From Pseudomonadota bacterium (GTDB lineage Bacteria > Bdellovibrionota > Oligoflexia > Oligoflexales > Oligoflexaceae): a DNA stretch of 5,800 nt. The notes under the pieces were generated by a model. It did not search any database. It saw nothing but the letters and a program-made list of their open reading frames with translations, and had not been told where the DNA came from. Made by a program: the position numbers and the translations under genes. The stretch's first letter is position 1, and each line of letters opens with the position of its first letter. This document shows positions 1-5,800 of the stretch, in pieces. Location of the stretch: positions 1-5,800 of the forward strand of contig JAKQGS010000162.1 in the NCBI GenBank assembly GCA_029556045.1. Direction: 5' to 3'.

Positions 1-509
1 AATTGGTATGACGACAACTCCAGCACAAAATAGTCATAGGTATCTTGTGCATCCACCAGAGCATCGCAGGGAGAAAAGCCGAAATTTCCCCCGAGAAACG
101 AGCGATAGCCCCGTTTTCCCAGAATATGGTGAAACATCGCGCAGGTCGTGGATTTGCCATTGGTGCCGGTCACCCCAATGATAGGCCGATCGATAAAAAG
201 ACAGGCCAAATCGATTTCAGAAAGGAGTTTGATACCCCGCTGAACCGCTTCCTTCAGCAGGGGAATGGACAAGGGAATTCCGGGGCTGGGGATAATGCCA
301 GTCAGGCCATTGAGTAATTCAAATTCCTGACGTCCTACGTGGAGCGGGATATTTTCAAGAGCGAGTATTGTGGAAATGTCGAGAGGTGGCGCCTTCAAGT
401 CACTGAGAAAAACATCAGCACCCTTGCGTTTGAGCAGGCGAGCAGCTCCCACACCGGATATTCCAGCCCCTAATACCATCCACCTTTGTTGGGTAAACTC
501 CTGGCGCAT
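1..509 (-). CDS. murD: UDP-N-acetylmuramoyl-L-alanine--D-glutamate ligase (MurD), N-terminal part, cut by window edge
   Basis: Cytoplasmic ATP-dependent ligase that adds D-glutamate to UDP-MurNAc-L-alanine, the second amino-acid step of the peptidoglycan stem peptide. Reading leftward from the ATG at 509-507, an open frame of 169 codons runs off the window without a stop. Visible motifs are the N-terminal Rossmann-like nucleotide-sugar domain (MVLGAGISGVGAARLL, residues 11-26), the PSPGIP segment (75-80), the Mur-ligase P-loop GTNGKST (115-121), GGNFG (140-144) and ELSSYQ (164-169). These fit MurD rather than MurC, MurE or MurF, and about a third of a typical 440-450 aa protein is present. 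The start lies 8 nt after the mraY stop, so translational coupling is likely; no strong Shine-Dalgarno is visible. An in-frame ATG at 479 is the alternative, but the ten residues it would remove match the usual MurD N-terminal length. No defect is seen in the visible part. Confidence 0.95.
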   Translation of the reverse strand, partial: MRQEFTQQRWMVLGAGISGVGAARLLKRKGADVFLSDLKAPPLDISTILALENIPLHVGRQEFELLNGLTGIIPSPGIPLSIPLLKEAVQRGIKLLSEIDLACLFIDRPIIGVTGTNGKSTTCAMFHHILGKRGYRSFLGGNFGFSPCDALVDAQDTYDYFVLELSSYQ

Positions 510-517
510 CGCGACAC

Positions 518-1594
518 TTACCGCAGTTTAAGGGTCATCAGGGCAAAGATGGCCAGCATGATGGATATGATCCAAAAGCGGACGATCACCCGCGGTTCAG
601 GCCATCCCTTGAGTTCAAAATGGTGATGGATGGGGGCCATGCGAAAAACCCGTTTTCCGGTCAGTTTGAATGAGACCACTTGGGTGATGACCGAGAGGGC
701 TTCCACCACAAAAACACCCCCTACTATTCCCAAAACGATTTCATTTTTTGTGAATACCGCAATGGCTCCCAAGGCACCGCCCAAAGGCAATGCTCCCACA
801 TCCCCCATGAATACCTGGGCTGGATAGGTGTTGAACCAAAGAAATCCCATGCCAGCCCCCACCAGACAGGCCGAAAAGATAGTTAATTCACCAGCACCAA
901 TCACATAAGGGATCTGCAGGTATTCGGCGATCTTGATATGCCCCGCCACATAGGAGAGGATACAAAAACAGGCCGCAGAAATCATCACAGGTCCTATTGC
1001 CAGTCCATCCAGACCGTCCGTCAGATTCACCGCGTTGCTGGCTCCTACAATCACAAACATCGCGAACGGGATGTACCAGAAGCCCAAATCCAGACGCACA
1101 TCCTTAAGGAATGGAACATAAAGTTCACCGGCGTTTGGGGTGCTGTAATAGTGGAAACACACAATCAGGAGGGAGACGGTTATCTGACCTATCAGTTTGT
1201 ACTTACCCTTTAAACCCTTGGTGTTCTTTTTACTGATTTTGAGGTAGTCATCCGCAAATCCGATCAGCCCGAACGTCAGAGTTATCAGAGCCGTATACCA
1301 AAGGAGGGGATTGGCCCAATCCATCCACAGGAGAGCTGGAATCAGGGTGGCAAACAGAATAAGACCCCCCCCCATAGTGGGGGTGCCCGCTTTCGAAAAG
1401 TGGGACTTTGGACCATCGTCCCGCACCTGTTGGCCAATTTGTTTCGATTTTAACTTGCGGATAAACCATGGCCCGAGAATCAGACTTAGGCCAAGGGCGG
1501 AAAGAAGAGCCGCCATGGCACGAAAGGTTATGTACTTGACGACATTCAAGGCTCCGATATAGTCCGCAAGCTGATGGAAGAGGTAAAATAGCAA
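518..1594 (-). CDS. mraY: Phospho-N-acetylmuramoyl-pentapeptide-transferase (MraY), lipid I synthase
   Basis: Polytopic inner-membrane enzyme that transfers phospho-MurNAc-pentapeptide from UDP to undecaprenyl phosphate, making lipid I. The 358 residues align almost end to end with the 360-residue E. coli protein as I remember it. Visible motifs include the cytoplasmic [18 protein letters not shown] loop (59-76), the Asp pair D115-D116 in [19 protein letters not shown] (187-200), D265 in VFMGDVG, and the H323-H324-H325 cluster in [17 protein letters not shown]. Long hydrophobic stretches fit about ten membrane helices. The start is TTG at 1594; it gives the MLFYLF N-terminus expected for the family and has a Shine-Dalgarno AGAGGA nine bases upstream. 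The nearest in-frame ATG (residue 27) would remove the first helix. The gene follows ftsI after a 91-bp gap and precedes murD by 8 bp; murE and murF, usually just upstream, are absent. Confidence 0.98.
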   Translation of the reverse strand: MLFYLFHQLADYIGALNVVKYITFRAMAALLSALGLSLILGPWFIRKLKSKQIGQQVRDDGPKSHFSKAGTPTMGGGLILFATLIPALLWMDWANPLLWYTALITLTFGLIGFADDYLKISKKNTKGLKGKYKLIGQITVSLLIVCFHYYSTPNAGELYVPFLKDVRLDLGFWYIPFAMFVIVGASNAVNLTDGLDGLAIGPVMISAACFCILSYVAGHIKIAEYLQIPYVIGAGELTIFSACLVGAGMGFLWFNTYPAQVFMGDVGALPLGGALGAIAVFTKNEIVLGIVGGVFVVEALSVITQVVSFKLTGKRVFRMAPIHHHFELKGWPEPRVIVRFWIISIMLAIFALMTLKLR

Positions 1595-1603
1595 GTTTTG
1601 TCG

Positions 1604-1609
1604 TCCTCT
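1604..1609 (-). promoter_or_regulatory. Ribosome binding site of mraY, supporting a TTG start
   Basis: AGAGGA on the minus strand, nine bases before the TTG at 1594-1592. It decides the start, because no ATG gives a full-length MraY N-terminus. Confidence 0.75.
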
Positions 1610-1619
1610 GTGTCTTTGG

Positions 1620-1647
1620 TTTTTAGTTGAATTTTGGTCTATGACAA
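1620..1647 (-). promoter_or_regulatory. Possible weak internal promoter ahead of mraY
   Basis: In the 91-bp gap between ftsI and mraY the minus strand reads TTGTCA (1647-1642), a 16-base spacer, then TAAAAA (1625-1620). These match the sigma70 -35 box at five of six positions and the -10 box at four of six. The gap is AT-rich and is the only real gap in the operon, so a secondary promoter is plausible. A match of this quality can arise by chance in AT-rich DNA. I see no hairpin with a U-tract here, so nothing suggests that transcription stops between ftsI and mraY. Confidence 0.25.
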
Positions 1648-1685
1648 AATGTTCACAAATTAATCACGATGGATCCCCCGGATTT

Positions 1686-3518
1686 TTACCGGAGCACTTT
1701 CGTATTGACACCACTGTCTGATCGTGCGACGTCACCAGGACCGATCGTCTCTATCTTATCCGGCGCAACATTAAGATACTTCAACGATTCTTCAGCGATT
1801 TTTTTAAACACCGGAGCAGCCCACAGCCCGCCATAATACGGTTTTTTGCCAGGTTCGTCGATCACTACATAAATCACGAGGTGGGGATCTTCCACGGGTG
1901 TGAAGCCGATAAAACTCGCAACCCGAAGGTCCGTGGAGTATTTTTTAAGGGCTGGATCAACCTTCTGCGTGGTGCCGGTTTTGCCGGCGGCGGTATAGTG
2001 ATCAAGTCTTGCATTTTTACCGGATCCCTCAACCACCACGGTTTCCAGCATGTGTCGCAACTTCTTGGCAACATCGGGCTCCATTATTTTGCGAACAACC
2101 TGCGTGCCGCTGGAGCGTAAAATGGTGCCGGAATAGGATTCCACCCGTTCAACCAGGTAAGGTTTCATCAGATTGCCGCCATTGGCGATAGCGCCATAAC
2201 TCTGCACCATCTCCAATGCGGAAGTGACCAAGCCTTGGCCAAAAGTGACGTTGGCAAATCGTACCGGCTTCCAATCTTTCCAATAAGAGATGCGCCCGGT
2301 AATTTGTCCGGGGAACTCGATATTGTTGGAGGTTGAGGTCAAACCATATTTGAGATAGTTGTTATAAATCGCTTCAGGACCAAGCCGACGGGCAATTTTA
2401 TAGGTACAAATATTGCTGGAATGGGTGATCACGCCGGTGGTGGTGAGATCCTTTTCCGGGTGAGTGTCCCGAATCAGCCACCGGCCTTCACGATAAGTCC
2501 CATTTTCACAGTAGTGCTTTTCAGTGGGACTGGTTTTTCCATCTGCCAGTGCGGCACCGATGACCAGGGGTTTGACCACCGAACCGGGTTCTATCAAATC
2601 CGACAATGCCCGGTTTCTCAGACCCCCCATGGCTTTGAGAGTGGGGTGATTGGGATCAAATTTCGGATAATTGGCAATAGCCAGAATCCGCCCGGTATGA
2701 GGATCAGATACGATGGCATAACCAGCTTTGGCTTGGGCGGATTCCACTCCTTCCGAAAGGGCTCGCTCGCTGATTTCTTGGATGACGCTATCGATCGTCA
2801 GGAACACGTTTTTGCCGCCCTCTTCCGGTGCGGCGGCTTCCGATTCTAAGAAGATGGCTTTGCCCCTGGCGTCACGGGAGTTCGTGAATTTAATGGTCTG
2901 CCCTTTGAGTTCAGTGTCATACTGCAACTCCAGACCAGCCAGCCCACGATTGTCGGTGCCAACATAGCCAATGATTTGCGCGGCGGAGGAACCAGACGGG
3001 TAAAACCGCGCTGGTTCCATGACCTGATAGAGGCCGTCGATATTGAGGGTTGCCACGGCATCGGCGGTTTCCTGGCTGATAGCCCGTTTTAGCCAGGCGA
3101 AATAATTAATGCGATCCGCCGCAGCCTTGATTTTGCTGTCAGGCATACCAAGAAGGCTGGCTAATTTAGTGCGCTCCTTTGTGGTTGGATTAAATATTTT
3201 CGGATTCACATAAAGGGATGGTTTGCGCACACTGATGGCCAATGGCTCCCTCTTGCGGTCAAAAATGCCACCCCGATAGGGGGCGAGTTCTATATTGCGA
3301 TGATATTGATGGTTGGCGATGGCCTGCAGGTTCTTCGAAGAAGAGGGGAAAAGGTGCACGATAACTGCTCGAACTGTTATGGCAGTAAATATCAGAGGGA
3401 TCAGCAGATAAAAAAATTGCAGTCTCCGAACATAAAAATGACCCGGCTGCAGACGTCCGTTGCGACGGATCTTGCGTTTTTTAGGTTCATTTTTCATGGT
3501 ATGAAAGAAGTTTTTCAA
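1686..3518 (-). CDS. ftsI: Division-specific class B penicillin-binding protein (FtsI/PBP3), septal peptidoglycan transpeptidase
   Basis: Bitopic inner-membrane transpeptidase that crosslinks septal peptidoglycan together with the glycosyltransferase FtsW. The 610 residues show a basic cytoplasmic tail (1-33, rich in K and R), one membrane helix (about 35-57), a pedestal/dimerisation region with the class B signature YRGGIFDRKREPLA (81-94), then the transpeptidase domain. The active-site motifs are S313-V-V-K316 (in EPGSVVKP), S367-S-N369 and K513-T-G515. The residue after the serine is Val where Thr is usual. There is no C-terminal PASTA domain; the protein ends about 30 residues after the catalytic fold. 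The TTG start at 3518 overlaps the ftsL stop (TTGA). The alternative ATG at 3497, seven codons in, has no Shine-Dalgarno. For the TTG a GGAG lies 13 bases upstream, which is rather far, so the exact start is unsettled. Position directly after ftsL supports FtsI over the elongation enzyme PBP2. Confidence 0.96.
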   Translation of the reverse strand: MKNFFHTMKNEPKKRKIRRNGRLQPGHFYVRRLQFFYLLIPLIFTAITVRAVIVHLFPSSSKNLQAIANHQYHRNIELAPYRGGIFDRKREPLAISVRKPSLYVNPKIFNPTTKERTKLASLLGMPDSKIKAAADRINYFAWLKRAISQETADAVATLNIDGLYQVMEPARFYPSGSSAAQIIGYVGTDNRGLAGLELQYDTELKGQTIKFTNSRDARGKAIFLESEAAAPEEGGKNVFLTIDSVIQEISERALSEGVESAQAKAGYAIVSDPHTGRILAIANYPKFDPNHPTLKAMGGLRNRALSDLIEPGSVVKPLVIGAALADGKTSPTEKHYCENGTYREGRWLIRDTHPEKDLTTTGVITHSSNICTYKIARRLGPEAIYNNYLKYGLTSTSNNIEFPGQITGRISYWKDWKPVRFANVTFGQGLVTSALEMVQSYGAIANGGNLMKPYLVERVESYSGTILRSSGTQVVRKIMEPDVAKKLRHMLETVVVEGSGKNARLDHYTAAGKTGTTQKVDPALKKYSTDLRVASFIGFTPVEDPHLVIYVVIDEPGKKPYYGGLWAAPVFKKIAEESLKYLNVAPDKIETIGPGDVARSDSGVNTKVLR

Positions 3519-3787
3519 AAGCTTGCGTATGCTCCAGCGGTATGGGTCTCCCGTTTACGGTTTGCAAAATTCAGCAATTCTTTCTTGGTGGTCAACTTGG
3601 CCAGCTCCATCTGCAGATGACTGCGTTTTTCCAGGAGAGAAGCCTCATCCGATTTAAGTTTGCCTAATTCATAGCCAATCATGGTCGTTTGAATACGAAG
3701 GTGAGCGCGACCAAAGGCCATGCAAAGGCTAAGGACAAGTGCGGCGCTAAGTAGCGTAGAAAGAGGAAGTTTGGCGACTCTTACCAT
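3515..3787 (-). CDS. ftsL: Cell division protein FtsL-like, small bitopic membrane protein
   Basis: A 90-residue protein with a short basic N-terminus (VRVAK), one hydrophobic helix (about 8-26), and then a charged heptad-like region (about 33-72; LGKLKSDEASLLEKRSHLQMELAKL) that fits a periplasmic coiled coil. This is the FtsL design; in E. coli FtsL pairs with FtsB and FtsQ and helps activate FtsWI. Sequence is poorly conserved in this family, so the call rests on size, topology and position between rsmH and ftsI. The ATG at 3787 has a perfect AAGGAG seven bases upstream. The gene starts 11 bp after the rsmH stop, and its TGA overlaps the ftsI TTG, which suggests coupled translation of two proteins that act in one complex. 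Confidence 0.85.
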   Translation of the reverse strand: MVRVAKLPLSTLLSAALVLSLCMAFGRAHLRIQTTMIGYELGKLKSDEASLLEKRSHLQMELAKLTTKKELLNFANRKRETHTAGAYASF

Positions 3788-3794
3788 GAATGTT

Positions 3795-3800
3795 CTCCTT
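3795..3800 (-). promoter_or_regulatory. Ribosome binding site of ftsL, overlapping the rsmH stop codon
   Basis: AAGGAG on the minus strand, seven bases before the ftsL ATG. The rsmH stop codon TAA (3801-3799) shares its two A residues with this site, so ribosomes finishing rsmH are placed on the ftsL initiation region. Confidence 0.85.
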
Positions 3801-4797
3801 AATGCTGTGATAGTTTTTCAATGACACGAAGTTTAGCGCTACGGCTGCGCGGGTTTTCCTGCAATTCATCATCTGTTGGTAAGATGGGGAACGGCTTAAT
3901 AATTTTTCCCCGCGGTTTATGGCCCATTGCCAGAATCTGTTGATCTGTTAATGGTAAGCCACGCAGATGAGGTTCTGATAAGCTGGAAGACTCATATTCC
4001 CGAAACAACTGTTTGACAATGCGATCTTCGAGCGAATGAAAGGTAATGATGGCTAGCCGACCGCCAACATCCAAAATTGAAAAAGCATCTTTAATCAGAG
4101 ATGAAAGTTCATTGAGTTCATCATTGACTTCAATGCGAATCGCCTGAAAAATCCGCGTCGCCGGATGAGTTCTGCTTTTGGTTTTATAAAAAATGGATTG
4201 TTCCACAAGGTTTGCGAGTTCAAGCGTTGTTTCGATAAGCTTGATTTCCCGCGCTTTGACGATGGCGCGGGCAGCAAAATGCGCCTTGGGTTCTTCGCCA
4301 TAGTCACGAAAAATGCGGGTTAACTCACGTTCCGGATATTGATTCACTACTTCATGGGCGGTCAGCTGTGTGTTGGACGTGTCCATCCGCATATCTAATG
4401 GACCATCCTGGGTAAAGGAAAATCCGCGAGAGCCCTGATCGATTTGCGGACTGGATACACCAATGTCCGCGCAGATGCCCCGAATGCGACCGATGATACG
4501 ATACTTTAACGCGATCGAGTGAATATCGGAAAACGGCGTTTTTTCGACCACGAGTGCGCCGCTTTCAATCGCGGAAGCAAATCGAAATTGCAGGTTGGTG
4601 ATGGCGGATGGATCGCGGTCAAGCGCAATCACCATTCCCCCAGGAATCGTGCGCTCCAGCAGCCCGGCTGTATGGCCTCCACCGCCCGCTGTGCAGTCGA
4701 TCGCGATTTCACCGGGATGCAGATTCAGACTGGCAACCAGTTCTCTGGAAAGAACGGTGACGTGCTGAAAGGTCTGTGGGGTGGCATCGACGTTCAT
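3799..4797 (-). CDS. rsmH: 16S rRNA (cytosine-1402-N4)-methyltransferase RsmH (MraW)
   Basis: SAM-dependent enzyme that N4-methylates C1402 of 16S rRNA in the ribosomal P site. The 332 residues are slightly longer than the 313 of E. coli. Motifs in order are HVTVLSREL (12-20), the SAM-binding DCTAGGGGHT (34-43), ALDRD (58-62), ADIGVSSPQID (110-120), GFSFTQDGPLDMRMD (125-139), the RIFQAIRIEVNDEL segment (215-228), ITFHSLEDRIVK (251-262) and the C-terminal NPRSRSAKLRVIEK (315-328). The ADIGVSS stretch has Ile where Leu is common, a conservative change. The ATG at 4797 overlaps the mraZ stop as ATGA and has GGGAG seven bases upstream inside the end of mraZ. It is the second gene of the cluster, as in most bacteria that keep mraZ. 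Confidence 0.98.
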   Translation of the reverse strand: MNVDATPQTFQHVTVLSRELVASLNLHPGEIAIDCTAGGGGHTAGLLERTIPGGMVIALDRDPSAITNLQFRFASAIESGALVVEKTPFSDIHSIALKYRIIGRIRGICADIGVSSPQIDQGSRGFSFTQDGPLDMRMDTSNTQLTAHEVVNQYPERELTRIFRDYGEEPKAHFAARAIVKAREIKLIETTLELANLVEQSIFYKTKSRTHPATRIFQAIRIEVNDELNELSSLIKDAFSILDVGGRLAIITFHSLEDRIVKQLFREYESSSLSEPHLRGLPLTDQQILAMGHKPRGKIIKPFPILPTDDELQENPRSRSAKLRVIEKLSQH

Positions 4798-5240
4798 AAG
4801 CCAACTCCCAGAGAATGCATCGATTCGGTAATACTTTGAAACCGGGAGGATAGCGCATCAAATTCCTGACCCCAAGTTTCTGCGGCCCAGATTTCAAATC
4901 TATTGAGGTTTCCCACCAGAACGCAGTCGCGGGAAAGACCAGCATATTGTCGGAGCGTGGCAGGGATCAATATTCGACCAGCTTTGTCAATTTGGCATTC
5001 TGCAGCACCGGAAATAAAGTACCGCTGAAAGGCAATGATTTTAGGATCAAATTGCGGTAGGGTAGCCAGCCTATTTTCCAACCGCTCCCATTCATCCAAT
5101 GGATAACCCACCAGGCAGCGCTCAAAATTGGTGATCACAACAGTGGGCTCTTCCTGGCCACCCAGTTCGCTACGAAAGCGAGCCGGCACTGCCAGGCGTC
5201 CTTTGTCATCGATGGCATGTTCGAAACGACCCCTAAACAT
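4794..5240 (-). CDS. mraZ: Transcriptional regulator MraZ
   Basis: DNA-binding regulator of the dcw operon, forming ring-shaped oligomers in characterised members. The 148 residues are close to the 152 of E. coli. Two tandem AbrB-like half-domains are visible, each with the family DxxxR motif: IDDKGRLAVPARFR (10-23, D11 and R15) and IDKAGRILIPATLR (84-97, D85 and R89). The start is the ATG at 5240, giving the classical MFRGRFEH N-terminus, with GAGGA seven bases upstream. The frame stays open upstream to a GTG at 5336, but that extension lies over the operator repeats and has no family similarity, so it is rejected. The operator repeats just upstream fit autoregulation. The stop codon overlaps the rsmH start (ATGA). 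Confidence 0.97.
   Translation of the reverse strand: MFRGRFEHAIDDKGRLAVPARFRSELGGQEEPTVVITNFERCLVGYPLDEWERLENRLATLPQFDPKIIAFQRYFISGAAECQIDKAGRILIPATLRQYAGLSRDCVLVGNLNRFEIWAAETWGQEFDALSSRFQSITESMHSLGVGL
4805..4809 (-). promoter_or_regulatory. Ribosome binding site of rsmH inside the mraZ 3' end
   Basis: GGGAG on the minus strand, seven bases before the rsmH ATG, lying within the codons for the last residues of MraZ (LGVGL). Together with the ATGA overlap it indicates coupled translation. Confidence 0.7.
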
Positions 5241-5247
5241 GCTGTGA

Positions 5248-5252
5248 TCCTC
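5248..5252 (-). promoter_or_regulatory. Ribosome binding site of mraZ, fixing the start at 5240
   Basis: GAGGA on the minus strand, seven bases before the ATG. No comparable site precedes the upstream GTG at 5336, so it supports the shorter 148-residue MraZ. Confidence 0.8.
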
Positions 5253-5280
5253 AGATCTTCTAAAGGGTATTGATGGAAAG

Positions 5281-5349
5281 TAAGTGGGGACACATCGGTA
5301 GGAGCTTGAACGGGCTTCGGTGACACTTTCACCCACTTTCCCCCACTTA
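5281..5349. repeat. Inverted copy of the operator core in the mraZ leader
   Basis: TAAGTGGGG on the plus strand (5281-5289) is the exact reverse complement of CCCCACTTA (5341-5349), the first operator repeat, with 51 bp between. An overlapping alternative pairing is GGAAAGT (5275-5281) with ACTTTCC (5335-5341). In the leader RNA the two pairings exclude each other. The repeat could be an extra, inverted MraZ half-site, an RNA stem at the 5' end of the mRNA, or chance similarity helped by the repeated operator sequence. Confidence 0.5.
5321..5349 (-). promoter_or_regulatory. MraZ operator: three direct repeats with a 10-bp period
   Basis: On the minus strand three units follow each other at exact 10-bp steps: AAGTGGGGGA (5348-5339), AAAGTGGGTG (5338-5329, taken one base in) and AAAGTGTCA (about 5329-5321). 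The shared core is AAGTG, beginning at 5348, 5338 and 5328. Characterised MraZ proteins bind tandem repeats of this kind (TGGGN boxes with 5-bp spacing in E. coli, AAAGTG[T/G] with 3-bp spacing in Mycoplasma); the last two units match the latter rule. The block starts at about the predicted transcription start, so bound MraZ would block or modulate initiation. The repeats are seen directly; binding is inferred. Confidence 0.85.
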
Positions 5350-5354
5350 ACTAA

Positions 5355-5384
5355 AGAATAGCGAATTCATCGGATTGGAGTCAA
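5355..5384 (-). promoter_or_regulatory. Sigma70-type promoter of the dcw operon (PmraZ)
   Basis: The minus strand reads TTGACT (5384-5379), an 18-base spacer, then TATTCT (5360-5355). The -35 box matches consensus at five of six positions and the -10 box at four of six. The start of transcription would be near 5348, at the first operator repeat, giving a leader of about 107 nt before the mraZ ATG. The placement just upstream of the operator makes this much more credible than the sequence match alone. Confidence 0.75.
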
Positions 5385-5800
5385 TGGACGGGGGTGAAAG
5401 CTTCTGGTAAATCCACAAAAATTCGGCATTAAAACACCGACGGCGTCGACATAACGCAAAGCAGTGGCCCAAGGATTGCGGTTGCATGCCATCAAAACAC
5501 AAGCAGCAGCGATTGTGGTGGAGATGCCCACTATATATCACCGCGAAATAGGAGCTCTTCCGGACAATCTCTCCCAATACATTTGGTCAAAACGAAATTG
5601 AGTGCTCGAAGACTCCCACCGCGGTTCAAAAGCCTAAAATTTTTGGAGCGGTCTCCCAAAAAAATGGGGATAAATTTTTACCTCTTCATGACTAGTCACT
5701 GCCAAACAGGGGATCATACCGAGCAGTGATCAGGTCTGAAAAACCGGTAGTAGGATTGGTGGATTCGACGTCAACGATGTGATTAGTCGCTTAAACCCCT
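5385..5800. other. Region without a recognisable gene, upstream of the dcw promoter
   Basis: About 415 bases with no convincing coding region on either strand. An open frame on the minus strand between 5577 and 5347 would start at TTG, has no family resemblance, and runs through the promoter, so it is not accepted. At the right edge one minus-strand frame stays open for 22 codons before a TGA, too little to call a gene end. Small inverted repeats are present: TGACTAGTCA (5689-5698, perfect palindrome), TCACTGC/GCAGTGA (5696-5702 and 5723-5729) and an A/T-flanked hairpin at 5640-5662. RNase P RNA often lies upstream of mraZ in proteobacteria, but its conserved blocks are not seen here. No tRNA fold is seen. 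Confidence 0.6.
5640..5662. terminator. Weak hairpin with flanking A/T runs, possible terminator
   Basis: On the plus strand TTTTTGGAG (5640-5648), loop CGGT, then CTCC and, after one bulged C, AAAAA (5653-5662). The GC part is only four base pairs. Read on the minus strand the stem is followed by TTTT, so it might end a transcript entering from the right edge. The short GC stem and short U-tract make it a poor terminator. Confidence 0.2.

Noticed and set aside
45..317. A 90-codon plus-strand open frame at the left end
   Set aside because: It is antisense to murD, whose P-loop and other conserved motifs occupy the same bases on the minus strand.
2421..2849. A 142-codon open frame on the plus strand opposite ftsI
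   Set aside because: It lies wholly antisense to the conserved transpeptidase domain, has no recognisable motifs, and its composition is what the complementary strand of ftsI would give. No promoter or ribosome site supports it.
5241..5336. N-terminal extension of MraZ starting at GTG 5336
   Set aside because: The extra 32 residues cover the operator repeats and have no similarity to MraZ; the family N-terminus MFRGR begins at 5240 and has its own Shine-Dalgarno.
5347..5577. A 76-codon minus-strand frame upstream of mraZ
   Set aside because: It has a TTG start, is unusually rich in Cys, His and Arg, shows no known motif, and runs through the promoter -35 and -10 boxes, so it looks like a chance frame.
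5606..5626. tRNA T-loop-like sequence GGTTCAAAAGCC on the plus strand
   Set aside because: The flanking bases do not form the T-stem, and no acceptor, D or anticodon arms can be drawn around it.
5500..5800. RNase P RNA gene upstream of mraZ
   Set aside because: The location was suggestive, and the minus strand has a short stretch (GTCCGGAAGAGCTCC, near 5550-5570) loosely like the conserved 5' block. The remaining conserved blocks, including the 3' pairing segment, are not present.

Overview
The window holds the upstream half of a dcw (division and cell wall) cluster, read entirely from the minus strand. In transcription order it runs mraZ, rsmH (mraW), ftsL, ftsI, mraY, then a murD cut off by the left edge of the window. 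All six are identified from motifs visible in the translations. The organism looks like a Gram-negative, diderm bacterium with base composition near 50% GC. MraY is close to the proteobacterial form along its whole length, and the class B penicillin-binding protein has no C-terminal PASTA domain. The phylum cannot be fixed from this sequence. A proteobacterial or 'deltaproteobacterial-type' lineage is the best guess.

The right end (about 5361-5800) has no convincing gene. At its left border is a good sigma70-type promoter (-35 TTGACT, 18-base spacer, -10 TATTCT). It is followed at once by three direct repeats of the AAAGTGG type with a 10-bp period, which is the expected architecture of a MraZ operator. 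A leader of about 107 nt then leads to mraZ. A further copy of the repeat core lies in inverted orientation in this leader and could pair with the first repeat.

From mraZ to ftsI the genes are packed tightly. mraZ and rsmH overlap as ATGA. The rsmH stop codon lies inside the ftsL Shine-Dalgarno. ftsL and ftsI overlap as TTGA if the TTG start is used. After ftsI comes a 91-bp gap with no gene, where murE and murF stand in the canonical cluster, and then mraY (TTG start) and murD. The missing murE-murF pair is the main departure from the textbook order.

Functionally, MraZ controls the operon and RsmH methylates 16S rRNA. FtsL and FtsI belong to the septal divisome. MraY makes lipid I, and MurD makes the UDP-MurNAc-dipeptide upstream of it. 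I see no mobile element, CRISPR array, tRNA, rRNA or obviously new system. The points worth a second look are the absent murE-murF, the operator and leader structure, and the uncharacterised 440-bp upstream region.
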